From Fundidesulfovibrio putealis DSM 16056 (lineage in GTDB: Bacteria; Desulfobacterota; Desulfovibrionia; Desulfovibrionales; Desulfovibrionaceae), in assembly GCF_000429325.1 (NCBI RefSeq), contig NZ_AUBQ01000003.1, positions 496,001 to 560,000 of the forward strand: DNA of 64,000 nucleotides, read 5' to 3'. Both the position numbers and the translations under genes were made by a program. Under the pieces are notes generated by a model that did no database searches, had not been told where the DNA came from, and worked only from the letters and a program-made list of their open reading frames with translations. Positions 35,439-44,813 of this stretch are shown here, piece after piece. Within the stretch, counting starts at the first letter, position 1; each line of letters begins with the position of its first letter.

Positions 35439-36267
35439 GGCTGGCGGCGCTTGCGGTGGGGGAATCGGGCGGGACCATCTGGGCATTCGGGCACTGCCCG
35501 GTCTGACGCGGGTCGTCCGTGCCCAGCGCGCGGCGCACCCGGTGGACCGCATCGGCCAGGGCGCAGGCGCTGCGCGGATCGAAAATGGCGCGCGGGTAGG
35601 GCGCGTCCACCCGCACGGTGTCCACGATGCGGCCCGGGCGCGGTCCAAGCACCTCGATGCGCCCGGAGAGCAGCACGGCCTCGGTGATGTCGTGCGTGAC
35701 CAGCACCACGGTCTTTTTCGAGTCGCGCCACAGGTCCAGCAGGTCGGCCTGGAGCGTCTCGCGGGTCTGGGCGTCCAGGGGGGCGAAGGGTTCGTCCAGG
35801 AGCAGCACTTCGGGGTCGTAGGCCAGCACGCGGGCCAGGGAGGCGCGCTTGAGCATGCCGCCGGACAGCTCGCCCGGATAGGCCCGCTCGAACCCTTCCA
35901 GGCCGAAGCGCTCAAGGATCGGGCGCACGTGGCGCTCGCGCTCGGCGCGGGAGCGCCCCCGCAGCGTGAGGCCCAGGCAGGCGTTGTCCAGCACGGTGCG
36001 CCAGGGCAGGAGCGAATCGGCCTGGGTCAGGTATCCGGCCCAGCCGAAATCGCGCCCGGCGGTCCTGCCGGTGATCTCCACCGAGCCGCCCGAAGGCTTC
36101 TTGAGCCCGGCCATGATTTCCAGCAGCGTGGACTTGCCGCAGCCGCTCTTGCCCACCACGCTGACGAACTCCCCGCGCTCGACCTCGAAATCGACCCCGG
36201 CCAGGGACTCCACCACGGCGCCGGAGGCTGTGGCGTAGCTGTGGCCCACGCCGCGAAGCCGGATCAC
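35422..36267 (-). CDS. ABC transporter ATP-binding protein, SsuB/TauB-like
   Basis: A 281-residue ATPase. Walker A is GKSGCGKST, the Q-loop is LTQADSLLPWRTV, and Walker B is VLLLDEPFAPLD. The signature reads LSGGM instead of LSGGQ, a change found in this subgroup. The last 40 residues (after ALADAVHRVRRALG) are an extra tail. The start overlaps the tautomerase stop (ATGA). Confidence 0.92.
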   Translation of the reverse strand: MIRLRGVGHSYATASGAVVESLAGVDFEVERGEFVSVVGKSGCGKSTLLEIMAGLKKPSGGSVEITGRTAGRDFGWAGYLTQADSLLPWRTVLDNACLGLTLRGRSRAERERHVRPILERFGLEGFERAYPGELSGGMLKRASLARVLAYDPEVLLLDEPFAPLDAQTRETLQADLLDLWRDSKKTVVLVTHDITEAVLLSGRIEVLGPRPGRIVDTVRVDAPYPRAIFDPRSACALADAVHRVRRALGTDDPRQTGQCPNAQMVPPDSPTASAASHAPAC

Positions 36268-36458
36268 TTCGAGACCTGCTCCCCGCCGCGTCCCCAGTTG
36301 TCGTCGGGGACTTCTTCCAGAATGACGGTGGCCCTGCCCGCAAAGGCGGCATCGCCTGCGGCGTCGGCAAAGGCCTTGGCCATGCCCGAGATGAGCTTGG
36401 CCTTGGCGGCCTGGTCCTTGATGACGCCCTGGCGGGCTTTGACGATGATGACCGGCAT
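36264..36458 (-). CDS. 4-oxalocrotonate tautomerase-like small protein
   Basis: A 64-residue protein of the tautomerase fold. The N-terminal MPVIIVKARQG keeps the catalytic Pro that becomes residue 1 after Met removal, and the length is right for the 62-residue class. GGAG lies 8 bases before the ATG. It is the first gene of the importer/corrinoid operon, overlapping the ATPase gene by 4 bases. It may act on an enol or dienol form of the imported compound; the actual substrate is unknown. Confidence 0.8.
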   Translation of the reverse strand: MPVIIVKARQGVIKDQAAKAKLISGMAKAFADAAGDAAFAGRATVILEEVPDDNWGRGGEQVSK

Positions 36459-36745
36459 GATGACTTCTCCCTATGGCGAGTATCGGAAAAGTCGATATGC
36501 TACCGTTGAAGGGCGGATGGCAAATTCAAAAATCCAATCGGAATAGGGAGCAGGGGAGAGGGGGCGTGATGGATGCGCTCGGCAGTGACTGCCCGGAGAA
36601 GGATGGCTGAAGGCTCTGGAACCTGGGGCATTTCAGGAGCAGGACGGGGCAAGAGGTCCTAACGCATTCAGCCGCAACCCTGTCCACCGGTGGCGGTCGC
36701 CTCTGGAGTGATGGTTGGACGGAACGCCGGGCACACCGGGCAGCG

Positions 36746-38653
36746 TTATTTAAGAGGAAATTCCAATTGAAACCGTGACCCGCCTGAGGAGGCGATTGTG
36801 GTCAGGGTTCCGCCAAGCTGATTGGCTAACAGGGCGCTCATCTTCAGTCCGAGAGTGGCGGGCGAGTCTATGGGCAGATCATTTGAAAATCCGACGCCGT
36901 TGTCTTCAATCGAGAAGGTGAACATGTCGCCTGAGGCATTCACACTCACGGCAATGAACCCCTCACGCCTTCCCTCAAAGGCATGCTTGAAAGCGTTTGT
37001 GACAAGCTCGTTCGTTATCAGGCCGAAGGGTATGGCCTGATCGAGCGACAAGGTGACGGGCTGCGCATCCAGCCTGATTTCAACGGCGCAACCGCCCCTG
37101 TATGCGGTGTGCAGCCGGGGAAGCAGTTCATTCAGGTAGCTGCGGACATCAATTCTGGAAAACACCTGGGAGTTATAAAGCTGTTCATGGATGAGCGCCA
37201 TGGACATAACCCGGCCCCGGCTGTCGCTCAAAATACGTCGCGCGTCAGGGCTCATCTCGCCCTGCTCCTGGAGGCTTAAGAGGCTCATGATTATTTGCAG
37301 GTTGTTTTTTACCCGGTGGTGGATCTCCATGAGAAGCACCTCCTTTTCCTTGAGCGCCAAGGCCATGTCGGCCTCTCTCTGCTTTCTCTCGCTGATGTCC
37401 AGGATGGATATTGACGCTCCATTGTAGTGATCGTCGGCATCGAAAATACCTCGAACCAACACGAGCGCATCCTTCGTTCTCCCATCATCCACAACGTAGC
37501 GCTTCTCTTGAATGAAGTAGCTGATGTCGCCTTGCATCAGCTTTTCCATCAACTGCCTGCTCTGCGGCAGGTCGTCCGGATGGACGAACTCCTGGATCGT
37601 CATTTTGTCGATCAGCGCGGTCCGGCCGATCCCGCAGAATTCCTCAAAAGACTGGTTCACCTTTTGGAATTGCGCATGCATGTCGATCTCGACCATGGGG
37701 ACAAGGGATTTTTCAAAGAGGAACCTGTACCGGGCCTCGCTGGCCCGGAGTGCTTCAGACGCGTGTTTGCGTTCCTCTGCTGCAGCGGCAAGACCGGTCA
37801 ATGTCGCCAACAGCGACCCGTAGAAAAAATTCAGGCCCAGAAGCTGAACCGTCAAGGGAACGTCGATGAGGCTGGACGAGTTCAGGCCGAGCGATACCCA
37901 GCACACGGAAAGTGCGGCAGCCCACAGGCCAGCGCCGGTGATCCCTTTTCTGCCGAAGCGCAGGGTAGCCCACGCCAGGCAGAGTATCAGCGGATAGCGA
38001 AAGACATAAGCCTGGTCCATTGGCCTGCCGAACGTCATGTGTATGAACATCGTAAGCAGGACCATGAGTCCAACAAGCTCCGCTTTTCGGGAAAATTTCC
38101 GCAGTGACGCAATGCGGAAGTCCTGTTTCTGCCAGGACAGGAGAAGCGGAGGGAAAAGCACGACACTGAGAAAGTCCGCACTCCACCAAAGAAGCCAGTC
38201 TCTAAACGTGATGCTCCAGTCCAGGGCTTCCGCGAGGAGGAGGCAGCACAGGGAGGTTGCCACTGCTGTTGCAAGCAGTCCAACGCAGACAAGGACGATG
38301 GACTCTTTCAAGCCTAGCCGTTTGACGTTGCTGCCGAGAATCCTGGTTGCCAGATGGACAGCGAGGAAAGCTCCGCCGATGTTGCAGCCGAAGTTGACGA
38401 CGCTGAGAAATATTGATTGCTCAAGGACCAGCCCGAAGAGAATATTCACCGTCAACGCAGCAAACACAATGGGCAGACGATGTTTGATGTCGGCAAGAAG
38501 GAGCGCGGCCAGGATCAGGCCGCTAGACGGGGAAAAGACATCAGCATCAGACGTTGCGCCGATCCAAAGTGAACTCAGCAGCAGGGCGAACGAATAGAAA
38601 ACGAAAAATGCAGGGAGCCCTAACCACCGTCTTTCTTTACTTCCTGATAGCAC
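36746..38653 (-). CDS. MASE1-PAS sensor histidine kinase of the LytS/HWE-like (HisKA_2) class
   Basis: A membrane sensor of about 635 residues. Residues 1-290 form a MASE1 region with eight or so helices (ATSDADVFSPSSGLILAALLL). Next come a PAS domain (ARYRFLFEKSLVPMVEIDMHAQFQKVNQSFEEFCG, 300-430) and a HisKA_2 box EIHHRVKNNLQIIMSLLSLQ whose first His is the phosphate site. The HATPase domain has NELVTNAFKHAF, EDNGVGF and GLKMSALLANQLGG. The preferred start is the GTG at 38653, as GGAG is 5 bases upstream; a GTG at 38659 is also open. No response regulator is adjacent, so the partner is elsewhere. Confidence 0.87.
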   Translation of the reverse strand: MLSGSKERRWLGLPAFFVFYSFALLLSSLWIGATSDADVFSPSSGLILAALLLADIKHRLPIVFAALTVNILFGLVLEQSIFLSVVNFGCNIGGAFLAVHLATRILGSNVKRLGLKESIVLVCVGLLATAVATSLCCLLLAEALDWSITFRDWLLWWSADFLSVVLFPPLLLSWQKQDFRIASLRKFSRKAELVGLMVLLTMFIHMTFGRPMDQAYVFRYPLILCLAWATLRFGRKGITGAGLWAAALSVCWVSLGLNSSSLIDVPLTVQLLGLNFFYGSLLATLTGLAAAAEERKHASEALRASEARYRFLFEKSLVPMVEIDMHAQFQKVNQSFEEFCGIGRTALIDKMTIQEFVHPDDLPQSRQLMEKLMQGDISYFIQEKRYVVDDGRTKDALVLVRGIFDADDHYNGASISILDISERKQREADMALALKEKEVLLMEIHHRVKNNLQIIMSLLSLQEQGEMSPDARRILSDSRGRVMSMALIHEQLYNSQVFSRIDVRSYLNELLPRLHTAYRGGCAVEIRLDAQPVTLSLDQAIPFGLITNELVTNAFKHAFEGRREGFIAVSVNASGDMFTFSIEDNGVGFSNDLPIDSPATLGLKMSALLANQLGGTLTTIASSGGSRFQLEFPLK

Positions 38654-38831
38654 TGGCACTCCAAAAAGGAAGCATGACTGTACGCCATGTTTGTCGATTG
38701 ACGCTTAAATAGTATAGTAAGGGGTGCTCCTCGTCCAGATCGTTCCGGACTGGGCCGGATACAGGCTATGGATCGCCTTCGTGGACGAGTGATCAGGATG
38801 CGAAGTAGTCGGGATAAGGGGGGAGAACTCT

Positions 38832-39686
38832 CTAGAACTGTAGCCCGAATTTCTTCCTGGCATACGCCCGGCAGGGCTCCCAGCGGGCGTTGGCCAGGCA
38901 GGGCAGTTCGCGCCCGGAGAGCATGGCCTGCATCTGGGCCAGCGCAGCCCCCAGCCTGATCTCCATGGTCACGGCCTTCACGGCCAGCTTATGCGCTAGC
39001 CCCTTCCCGTATCTGTTCTGGCAGATTGCCACCTGCTCGCGGAACACGTCGCCCCAAGTGGCCGTCTTGGACGCGGGCTGGAGCCTGAAGGCCGCCAGGA
39101 TGTGCGGGATGCGCACGATGCCGCGCCCCTGGCTCATGCGTTGGAACAGGTCGAAGTCCATGCAGTAGCTGAAGGCCGGATCGATGCCGCCAACAGCGCG
39201 GTAGGCCTCGGCTCGCCAGAAGGTGGACTGCTGCGGCACGGCCATGTTGTAGCGCATCTGCCGGGCGCTTGGCCGCCAGACCATGTCCATCATCACCGGG
39301 GTCTCGTCGTCGGCCACCAGCACGGTGTCGCCCGTGACCATGGCCGCGCCCGGATTGTCCGCGAAGGCCCTAGCCACGCGAGACAGGGCGAGATCGTCCC
39401 AGAAGTAGTCGTCGGAATTGAGCCAGCAGAGCACCTGCCCGGTGGCGCGCTCGAAGCCCTCGATGAGCGCCGCTGTCTGCCCGGCGTCTTTCTCGCTGCG
39501 CCAGAAGGCCAGATGCGCGCCGCGCTCGCGGATCACGTCCACGGTGTTGTCGCTGGAGCCGCCGTCCAGCAGGATGTGCTCCACGTCCACGCCTTTCTGG
39601 CAGGAGACGCTGTCCAGGTTGCGGGCCAGATACCGCGCCTGATTGTAGGACGGCGTGACGACAGTGATTCTGGGTAGGGCTGGCAT
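38832..39686 (-). CDS. Glycosyltransferase family 2
   Basis: A 284-residue GT-A enzyme for polysaccharide assembly. The N-terminal ITVVTPSYNQARYLARNLDSV and the acidic motifs LLDGGSSDNT and CWLNSDDYFWDD (DxD-like) bind the nucleotide sugar. It begins 3 bases after the stop of the GT1 gene at 39690. It is closely related in style to the GT2 at 44807. Confidence 0.9.
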   Translation of the reverse strand: MPALPRITVVTPSYNQARYLARNLDSVSCQKGVDVEHILLDGGSSDNTVDVIRERGAHLAFWRSEKDAGQTAALIEGFERATGQVLCWLNSDDYFWDDLALSRVARAFADNPGAAMVTGDTVLVADDETPVMMDMVWRPSARQMRYNMAVPQQSTFWRAEAYRAVGGIDPAFSYCMDFDLFQRMSQGRGIVRIPHILAAFRLQPASKTATWGDVFREQVAICQNRYGKGLAHKLAVKAVTMEIRLGAALAQMQAMLSGRELPCLANARWEPCRAYARKKFGLQF

Positions 39687-39689
39687 GTC

Positions 39690-40838
39690 CTACTTCCCCG
39701 CCGCCTCGCGCAGCACGCGCCACAGGGTTTCGCCCGCGCGGTCCCAGCGGTACTTGGAGGACTGCACGAACCCCTTGGCCACCATCTGCTTGCGCAGGTC
39801 CGGTTCGTCCAGGATGCTGGCGATCTTCACGGCCAGATCTTCGGGCGACTGCGGATCGAAGGGCAAGCCCGCGTCGCCGGAGACCTCGGGCAGGCTTGTG
39901 GCCTGGGCGTAGATCACGGGCGCGCCGCTGGACTGGGCCTCCACCACGGGAAGGCCGAAGCCTTCATAAAGCGACGGGAAAACGTAGGCCAGGGCCAGCC
40001 GGTAGGCCTGGCAGAGGTCGGCCTCGGGCAGGTAGCCCAGGCAGCGGACCTTGTCCTCGGGGAAGCCTTCGGGCAGCGACGCCTTCAGGGCCTCCTGGTC
40101 GCCGAAACCGGCCACGGCCAGCACCGGGATGTCGCGCCCGAGCTTGCGCAAGATATCCAGGGCCTGGGGCACCACGCGCAGGTTCTTGTGGGGCTGGAGG
40201 TTCCCGGCGGTCAGCAGGAACGGCGTGCGCAGGTTCATGCGCTCGCGGAAATCGTCGGCCAGATGGGCCTCGTCCTCGCGCGGGGGGCGAAAATGCGCCA
40301 TGTCCACGCCGTAGCTTGGCAGCACTTCCAGCTTGTTCGCCACCTTGCCGAACACGCGCAGCATCTCGTTCCTGGAGGCGTGGGTGCCGGTGATGGCCCG
40401 GTCGGCGCGCTTCAAGCCCGCCTTGTGGCGCAGGGTGAACACGGTGCGGATGTGCCACGCGAGAGTTTCCGGGTGGGCGTGCCAGAGCACGTCGTGGTAC
40501 ATGCCCACGGCCTTGCCGGGCAGGAGCGGCGGAAAAAGACCGTCTGGCGAGAAAAAAACATCCTGGGGATTCATCAGGCGTTGCAGGAGCATGCCCGTCT
40601 GCTGCCAGGCGTAAAGAGACGGCACGTTGGCGGTGACGGCGCGGGCCTTGCCCTGGGCCACCAGATCAAGCGCGACCGGGTTCACCAGCGGCTTCCCGGC
40701 GAAAAGGGTGAAGCGCGCAGAGTCGCCCGCAGCCTCCGCCAGATGCGGCAGGATGCACTCCAGGTAACGGCCTATGCCGGTGCGGTAGGGATAGGCCAGG
40801 GGGCTAGCGTCGATGCCGACGCGCAAAACCTGTGGCAT
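39690..40838 (-). CDS. Glycosyltransferase family 1/4
   Basis: A 382-residue GT-B enzyme. N-terminal VLRVGIDASPLAYPYRTGIGRYL; C-terminal TPFLLTAGNLQPHKNLRVVPQALDIL and AYVFPSLYEGFGLPVVEAQSSGAPVI. It is transcribed divergently from the Wzm permease, with 57 bases between the two starts, and is followed by the GT2 gene. Confidence 0.9.
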   Translation of the reverse strand: MPQVLRVGIDASPLAYPYRTGIGRYLECILPHLAEAAGDSARFTLFAGKPLVNPVALDLVAQGKARAVTANVPSLYAWQQTGMLLQRLMNPQDVFFSPDGLFPPLLPGKAVGMYHDVLWHAHPETLAWHIRTVFTLRHKAGLKRADRAITGTHASRNEMLRVFGKVANKLEVLPSYGVDMAHFRPPREDEAHLADDFRERMNLRTPFLLTAGNLQPHKNLRVVPQALDILRKLGRDIPVLAVAGFGDQEALKASLPEGFPEDKVRCLGYLPEADLCQAYRLALAYVFPSLYEGFGLPVVEAQSSGAPVIYAQATSLPEVSGDAGLPFDPQSPEDLAVKIASILDEPDLRKQMVAKGFVQSSKYRWDRAGETLWRVLREAAGK

Positions 40839-40856
40839 GAAGGTGGCTCCGGCGCG

Positions 40857-40886
40857 TTGACATGCGCCAAATTTGTGGAATAGGCA
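40857..40886 (+). promoter_or_regulatory. Candidate -35/-10 for the polysaccharide export unit
   Basis: A perfect TTGACA at 40857-40862 is followed 17-18 bases later by a poor -10 (ATAGGC or TAGGCA) in the short gap between divergent genes. The only strong point is the -35 match. Confidence 0.3.
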
Positions 40887-40895
40887 AGTCTGTTC

Positions 40896-41771
40896 ATGCG
40901 CAAGATCATACTGGCCCAGCCCCCTGCGGGGTTGGCCTCCACCATCCGCCAGAGCCTGGCCCTGGCCTCTCCCATCGGAGTATTCGCCCATTTCGGGCGT
41001 TGTCGCGAACTTCTGCGCGAATTCACCCGCCTGGAGTTCTCCGGGCGCTACCAGGGCACGCAGCTCGGCATGCTCTGGAGCCTGATCACGCCGCTGGTGA
41101 CGCTCGGGGTGTACACCTTCGTCTTTTCGGCGGTGTTCAAGACCAGCTGGAGCGGCTCCGGCCAGGGCGGTGTCATGGAGTTCGCCTTGTCGCTGCTCAC
41201 CGGGCTGGCCTGCTTCGAGGTGGTCTCCGGCGCTGCGGCGCGCGGCGCCACGGTGATGGCCGAGAACGTGAACTTCGTCAAAAAGGTGGTCTTCCCACTG
41301 GAGGTGCTGCCGGTAAGCGTGGCCCTGGCCTTGTCCGTGCAGTCGCTTTTGTCGCTTGGGCTGGTGTGCGCCGCGCGGGTGCTCACCGGTGCGGGCCTGC
41401 CGGAGACGGTGCTTCTGGCTCCGCTCGGCTACGTGCCGCTGGTGCTGCTGGCCGCGGGGCTTGGCTTGTGGCTGGCTCCCGTCGGGGTCGCCGCCAAGGA
41501 CGTGGGCCATATGATCACGGCCTTCATGCAGCTTTTTTTCTTCATGACGCCCATCGTCTATCCGCTGTCAGCAGTGCCGGAGCGCTACCAGCCGATCCTG
41601 GCGCTGAACCCCTTGCACGTGGTGATCGAGCACTTCCGGCGCACGCTGCTGCTCGGTCAGCAGCCCGACTGGACGGCCCTGGCGCTGGTGACGGGGTTCG
41701 CAGTCGTCTTTCTGCTTCTCGGTTTCGCGTGGTTCATGCAGCTGAAAAAGGTGTTCGCGGATGTCCTGTAG
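40896..41771 (+). CDS. wzm: ABC-2 type polysaccharide export permease (Wzm-like)
   Basis: A 291-residue inner-membrane permease with six helices. It moves an undecaprenyl-linked O-antigen or similar polymer outward. Family features are EFTRLEFSGRYQGTQLGMLWSLITPLVTLGVYTFVFS and FFFMTPIVYPLSAVPERYQPILALNPL. It overlaps the Wzt gene by 11 bases. No clear ribosome site precedes its ATG. Confidence 0.9.
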   Translation: MRKIILAQPPAGLASTIRQSLALASPIGVFAHFGRCRELLREFTRLEFSGRYQGTQLGMLWSLITPLVTLGVYTFVFSAVFKTSWSGSGQGGVMEFALSLLTGLACFEVVSGAAARGATVMAENVNFVKKVVFPLEVLPVSVALALSVQSLLSLGLVCAARVLTGAGLPETVLLAPLGYVPLVLLAAGLGLWLAPVGVAAKDVGHMITAFMQLFFFMTPIVYPLSAVPERYQPILALNPLHVVIEHFRRTLLLGQQPDWTALALVTGFAVVFLLLGFAWFMQLKKVFADVL

Positions 41772-43158
41772 CGATCTGGTCTGCGTGGAAGGCCTGAGCA
41801 AGGTCTACCACCTGTACAAGCGCCCGCAGGACCGCCTGCGACAGCTCCTGGCCGTGGGCGGGCGCACCTATTACAAGGAGCATTGGGCGCTCAAAGACGT
41901 GTCCTTCACCATTGCGCCCGGCGAGGCCTTCGGCATTATCGGGCGAAACGGCGCGGGCAAGTCCACGCTCCTGCAGGTGCTGGCCGGGGTGCTCTCGCCG
42001 ACTGCGGGGCGCGTGGAGACTCCGGGCCGGGTGGCCGCGCTCCTGGAGCTTGGCAGCGGCTTCAAGCCGGACTTCACGGGCCGCCAGAACGTGTTCATCA
42101 ACGCCGCCGTGCTTGGCGTGCCCCGCGCCGTGGCAGAATCGCGCCTGGACGAGATCCTGGCCTTCGCGGACATCGGCGCGCACATCGACCAGCCCGTTCG
42201 CACTTACTCTTCCGGCATGTTCCTGCGTCTGGCCTTCGCCGTGACCATCTGCCTGGAGCCCGAGGTGCTCATCGTGGACGAGGCCCTGGCCGTGGGCGAC
42301 GTGTTTTTCCGCCAGAAGTGCTACGCCCGCCTGCAAAGCCTCATGGAGAAGGGCGTGGCCGTGGTGCTGGTGTCTCACGCCATGAACGACGTGGCCCAGT
42401 TCTGCACGCGCGCGCTGTACCTGGAGCGCGGACAGGTGAAGTTTTTGGGGCCGTCCATGGACGCGGTGAAGCTCTATATGCTCTCGGCTGCGGCCACTCC
42501 GGCCACCTCCTGCACATTTGACGCCCTCCCGGCAGACGTGGAAGGCTTCGGCGGCGAGGACTTCTGGCCCAGCGACGCCTCCTTCCTGGATATCTCCGCA
42601 GCGGGCCGTGCCGAATCAGGCTTCGCCCAGTGCCTGCGCGTGGCCGTGCTGGACTGCACCGGCCAACCGGCGAGTGCTTTCGAGCAGGGCGACACCGCCC
42701 ACTTCTACGTGGAGTACCGCATCGACGCGCCCCTGGAAGTGCCTGTGGCCGGGGTGGAGCTCATCAGCGACAAGGGCGTCATCGTGTTCGGCAAGAACAC
42801 CCTCCAGTACGACTGCCGCGTGCCGGAACTCGTCCCCGCCGGGAGCATCCTGCGCTTCGTCTACGAGGTGAAGCTCGATCTGGCCGTGGCCGAGTACACC
42901 TTCGGCGTGGGGCTTACCGCCATGAGCGCGGCGGATTTCGCGCGGCGCGCCGAGATGACCCACCCGGAGTTGGACGGGCGCAACACCGTGCTCTCAAGTC
43001 TCTCCAACGTGGGCAGTCTGGCCGTGACCTTTCGCACCACGGACACGGCCCCGGTGCAGCTGACGCATCACGGCGTGGCCAACCTGCCGGGCACGGCGCG
43101 TGCGGCCTTCCTGCCCGGCTGCCTCGATCTGGACGACCAGCCCGCCTCCAACGGATAA
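41761..43158 (+). CDS. wzt: Polysaccharide ABC exporter ATP-binding protein with C-terminal Wzt domain
   Basis: A 465-residue protein. Residues 1-240 are the ATPase: Walker A GRNGAGKST, signature YSSGMFLRLAFA, and Walker B VLIVDEALAVGD. Residues about 280-450 are a beta-sandwich Wzt_C domain (FYVEYRIDAPLEVPVAGVELISDKGVIVFGKNT), which in known systems binds the polymer end cap and sets specificity. It partners the overlapping Wzm permease. Confidence 0.92.
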   Translation: MSCSDLVCVEGLSKVYHLYKRPQDRLRQLLAVGGRTYYKEHWALKDVSFTIAPGEAFGIIGRNGAGKSTLLQVLAGVLSPTAGRVETPGRVAALLELGSGFKPDFTGRQNVFINAAVLGVPRAVAESRLDEILAFADIGAHIDQPVRTYSSGMFLRLAFAVTICLEPEVLIVDEALAVGDVFFRQKCYARLQSLMEKGVAVVLVSHAMNDVAQFCTRALYLERGQVKFLGPSMDAVKLYMLSAAATPATSCTFDALPADVEGFGGEDFWPSDASFLDISAAGRAESGFAQCLRVAVLDCTGQPASAFEQGDTAHFYVEYRIDAPLEVPVAGVELISDKGVIVFGKNTLQYDCRVPELVPAGSILRFVYEVKLDLAVAEYTFGVGLTAMSAADFARRAEMTHPELDGRNTVLSSLSNVGSLAVTFRTTDTAPVQLTHHGVANLPGTARAAFLPGCLDLDDQPASNG

Positions 43159-43163
43159 TCCAC

Positions 43164-44813
43164 ATGAATAACGACGACTTCAAGGCGGTCATCCGCGATA
43201 TTTCCTCTGGCTTTCGGGCCGAAGCGCCGCTCCCGGCCCTGTTCGACCGGATGCTCATGATGAACCGCACCCTGTGGCGCTGGTGGGACCTGGGCTGGCG
43301 GGCGCTGCGCCGTCTGGTTCCGGGTCTGGCCGTGGACCGCCGCCCGGGCGAGAAGCCGCTCGTCGCCGTTGATCTTCTGCCGCTTCTGCCCGGCGGAGCC
43401 AACGGCGGGGCCAAGGTCTTCACGCTGAACCTGCTGGAGACCATGGCGGCCATGGCCCCGGACTGGACCTTCGTGCTGGTGGCCAGCCCGGACGTGCTGC
43501 CGGAGCTGCGCGAGATCGAGAGCGCCAACCTCACAGCCATCGCCGTGGACCGCACATGGCAGGCCAAGCCGCCAAAGAAGCTCCTGAAGCGGCCCATCGA
43601 CGTCTGGTTCTGCCCGTTCACCCGGCCCTATTTCCAGCATGAGGACATCCCGCTGGTGTCCATCATCTACGACCTGCAATACCATTACTATCCGCAGTTC
43701 TTCTCCGACGCCGAGGCGCGCGGGCGCGACCAGACCTTCCAGCTGGCGGCCAAGCGCAGCGCCCGGCTGGCCTGCATCTCGGACTACGTGCGCCAGACCG
43801 TGCTGGAGTACGGCAACCTGCCGCCCGAGAAGGTCCGGACCGTGCACATCTGCCTGCCGGAGCGCCTGTGCCTGCCGCCCGACGCCGAGATTATGGCCGC
43901 CCTTGCCCGCTTCGGCCTCACGCGCGGCAAATACCTGATTTTCCCGGCCAACTTCTGGCCCCACAAGAACCACGCCGTGCTGCTCACGGCCTTCGGGCTG
44001 CACGCGGCCGCGCACCAGGACTCCCAGCTCAAGCTGGTTTTGACCGGCGCGGACACCGGGCTGGCCGCCGAGCTCAAGCAGGCCGTGGCCGCCATGGGCC
44101 TTTCCGGGCGCGTGCTGTTCACCGGGTACGTGTCCGACGACGACCTGGGGGCGCTGACCGGCGGGGCGTTGGCGCTCATCTTCCCGTCGCTGTTCGAGGG
44201 CTACGGCATGCCCGTGGCCGAGGCCATGTCGCTTGGCGTGCCGGTGCTGTGTTCCAACGTCACCAGCCTGCCCGAAGTTGGCGGCGACGCCGTACTTTAC
44301 TTCGACCCCCGCAAGCCCGAAGACGTGGCCGCGGCCATCGCCCGCATCGAGTTCGAGCCCGGCCTTGCCGCAGACCTCGCCGCCAGGGGGCGCGCCCGCG
44401 CGGCAGAGCTTGGCGGGCCGCAACACATGGCCCAGGCCTACATCGACCTGCTGGACGAGGCCATGCGCGGCCTGGGCGGACAGAGCGCGGTGTGCGAGGG
44501 CGTCTGTCCGGACGGCGCGGTGTCGCCCCGCGTGTTCGCGGCTTTCGGCCCGGCGTCGGGCAGGCAGTTCATCGAGGCCCGGTTCGCAAACCACGGCTCG
44601 ACCGCCGTCACCTGCGAGGCCTTCCTCAACGGCAAGCTCCTGGCACCGCGCCGCACCCTGGCCCCCGGCCAGACCTTCGACATCAGGCAGCTGGCCAGCC
44701 CCTACGGCGGCTGCCTGGAGGTTGCCTTCGATTCCGCGTCCGGCATACGCTGCCTGAAGCTCGCGCTCACGGGCTCGCGCCACCACGATTTCCTCGGGAG
44801 CTCCACATGCTAA
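43164..44813 (+). CDS. Glycosyltransferase family 1/4 with C-terminal extension
   Basis: A 549-residue GT-B enzyme, about 150 residues longer than usual. The catalytic part covers residues about 60-435 (VAVDLLPLLPGGANGGAKVFTLNLL; KYLIFPANFWPHKNHAVLL; ALIFPSLFEGYGMPVAEAMSLGVPVL). The last 100 residues form a beta-rich domain (RVFAAFGPASGRQFIEARF; LKLALTGSRHHDF) that may bind carbohydrate. It starts 5 bases after the wzt stop and overlaps the next gene by 7 bases. Confidence 0.88.
   Translation: MNNDDFKAVIRDISSGFRAEAPLPALFDRMLMMNRTLWRWWDLGWRALRRLVPGLAVDRRPGEKPLVAVDLLPLLPGGANGGAKVFTLNLLETMAAMAPDWTFVLVASPDVLPELREIESANLTAIAVDRTWQAKPPKKLLKRPIDVWFCPFTRPYFQHEDIPLVSIIYDLQYHYYPQFFSDAEARGRDQTFQLAAKRSARLACISDYVRQTVLEYGNLPPEKVRTVHICLPERLCLPPDAEIMAALARFGLTRGKYLIFPANFWPHKNHAVLLTAFGLHAAAHQDSQLKLVLTGADTGLAAELKQAVAAMGLSGRVLFTGYVSDDDLGALTGGALALIFPSLFEGYGMPVAEAMSLGVPVLCSNVTSLPEVGGDAVLYFDPRKPEDVAAAIARIEFEPGLAADLAARGRARAAELGGPQHMAQAYIDLLDEAMRGLGGQSAVCEGVCPDGAVSPRVFAAFGPASGRQFIEARFANHGSTAVTCEAFLNGKLLAPRRTLAPGQTFDIRQLASPYGGCLEVAFDSASGIRCLKLALTGSRHHDFLGSSTC

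Noticed and set aside
36676-36689. CCACCGGTGG palindrome downstream of the kinase gene
   Set aside because: It is a short GC palindrome of a kind expected by chance in this composition, and has no associated promoter or T-run.
40857-40886. Bidirectional promoter for the polysaccharide blocks
   Set aside because: Only one -35-like box was found, oriented towards wzm; nothing convincing faces the other way.
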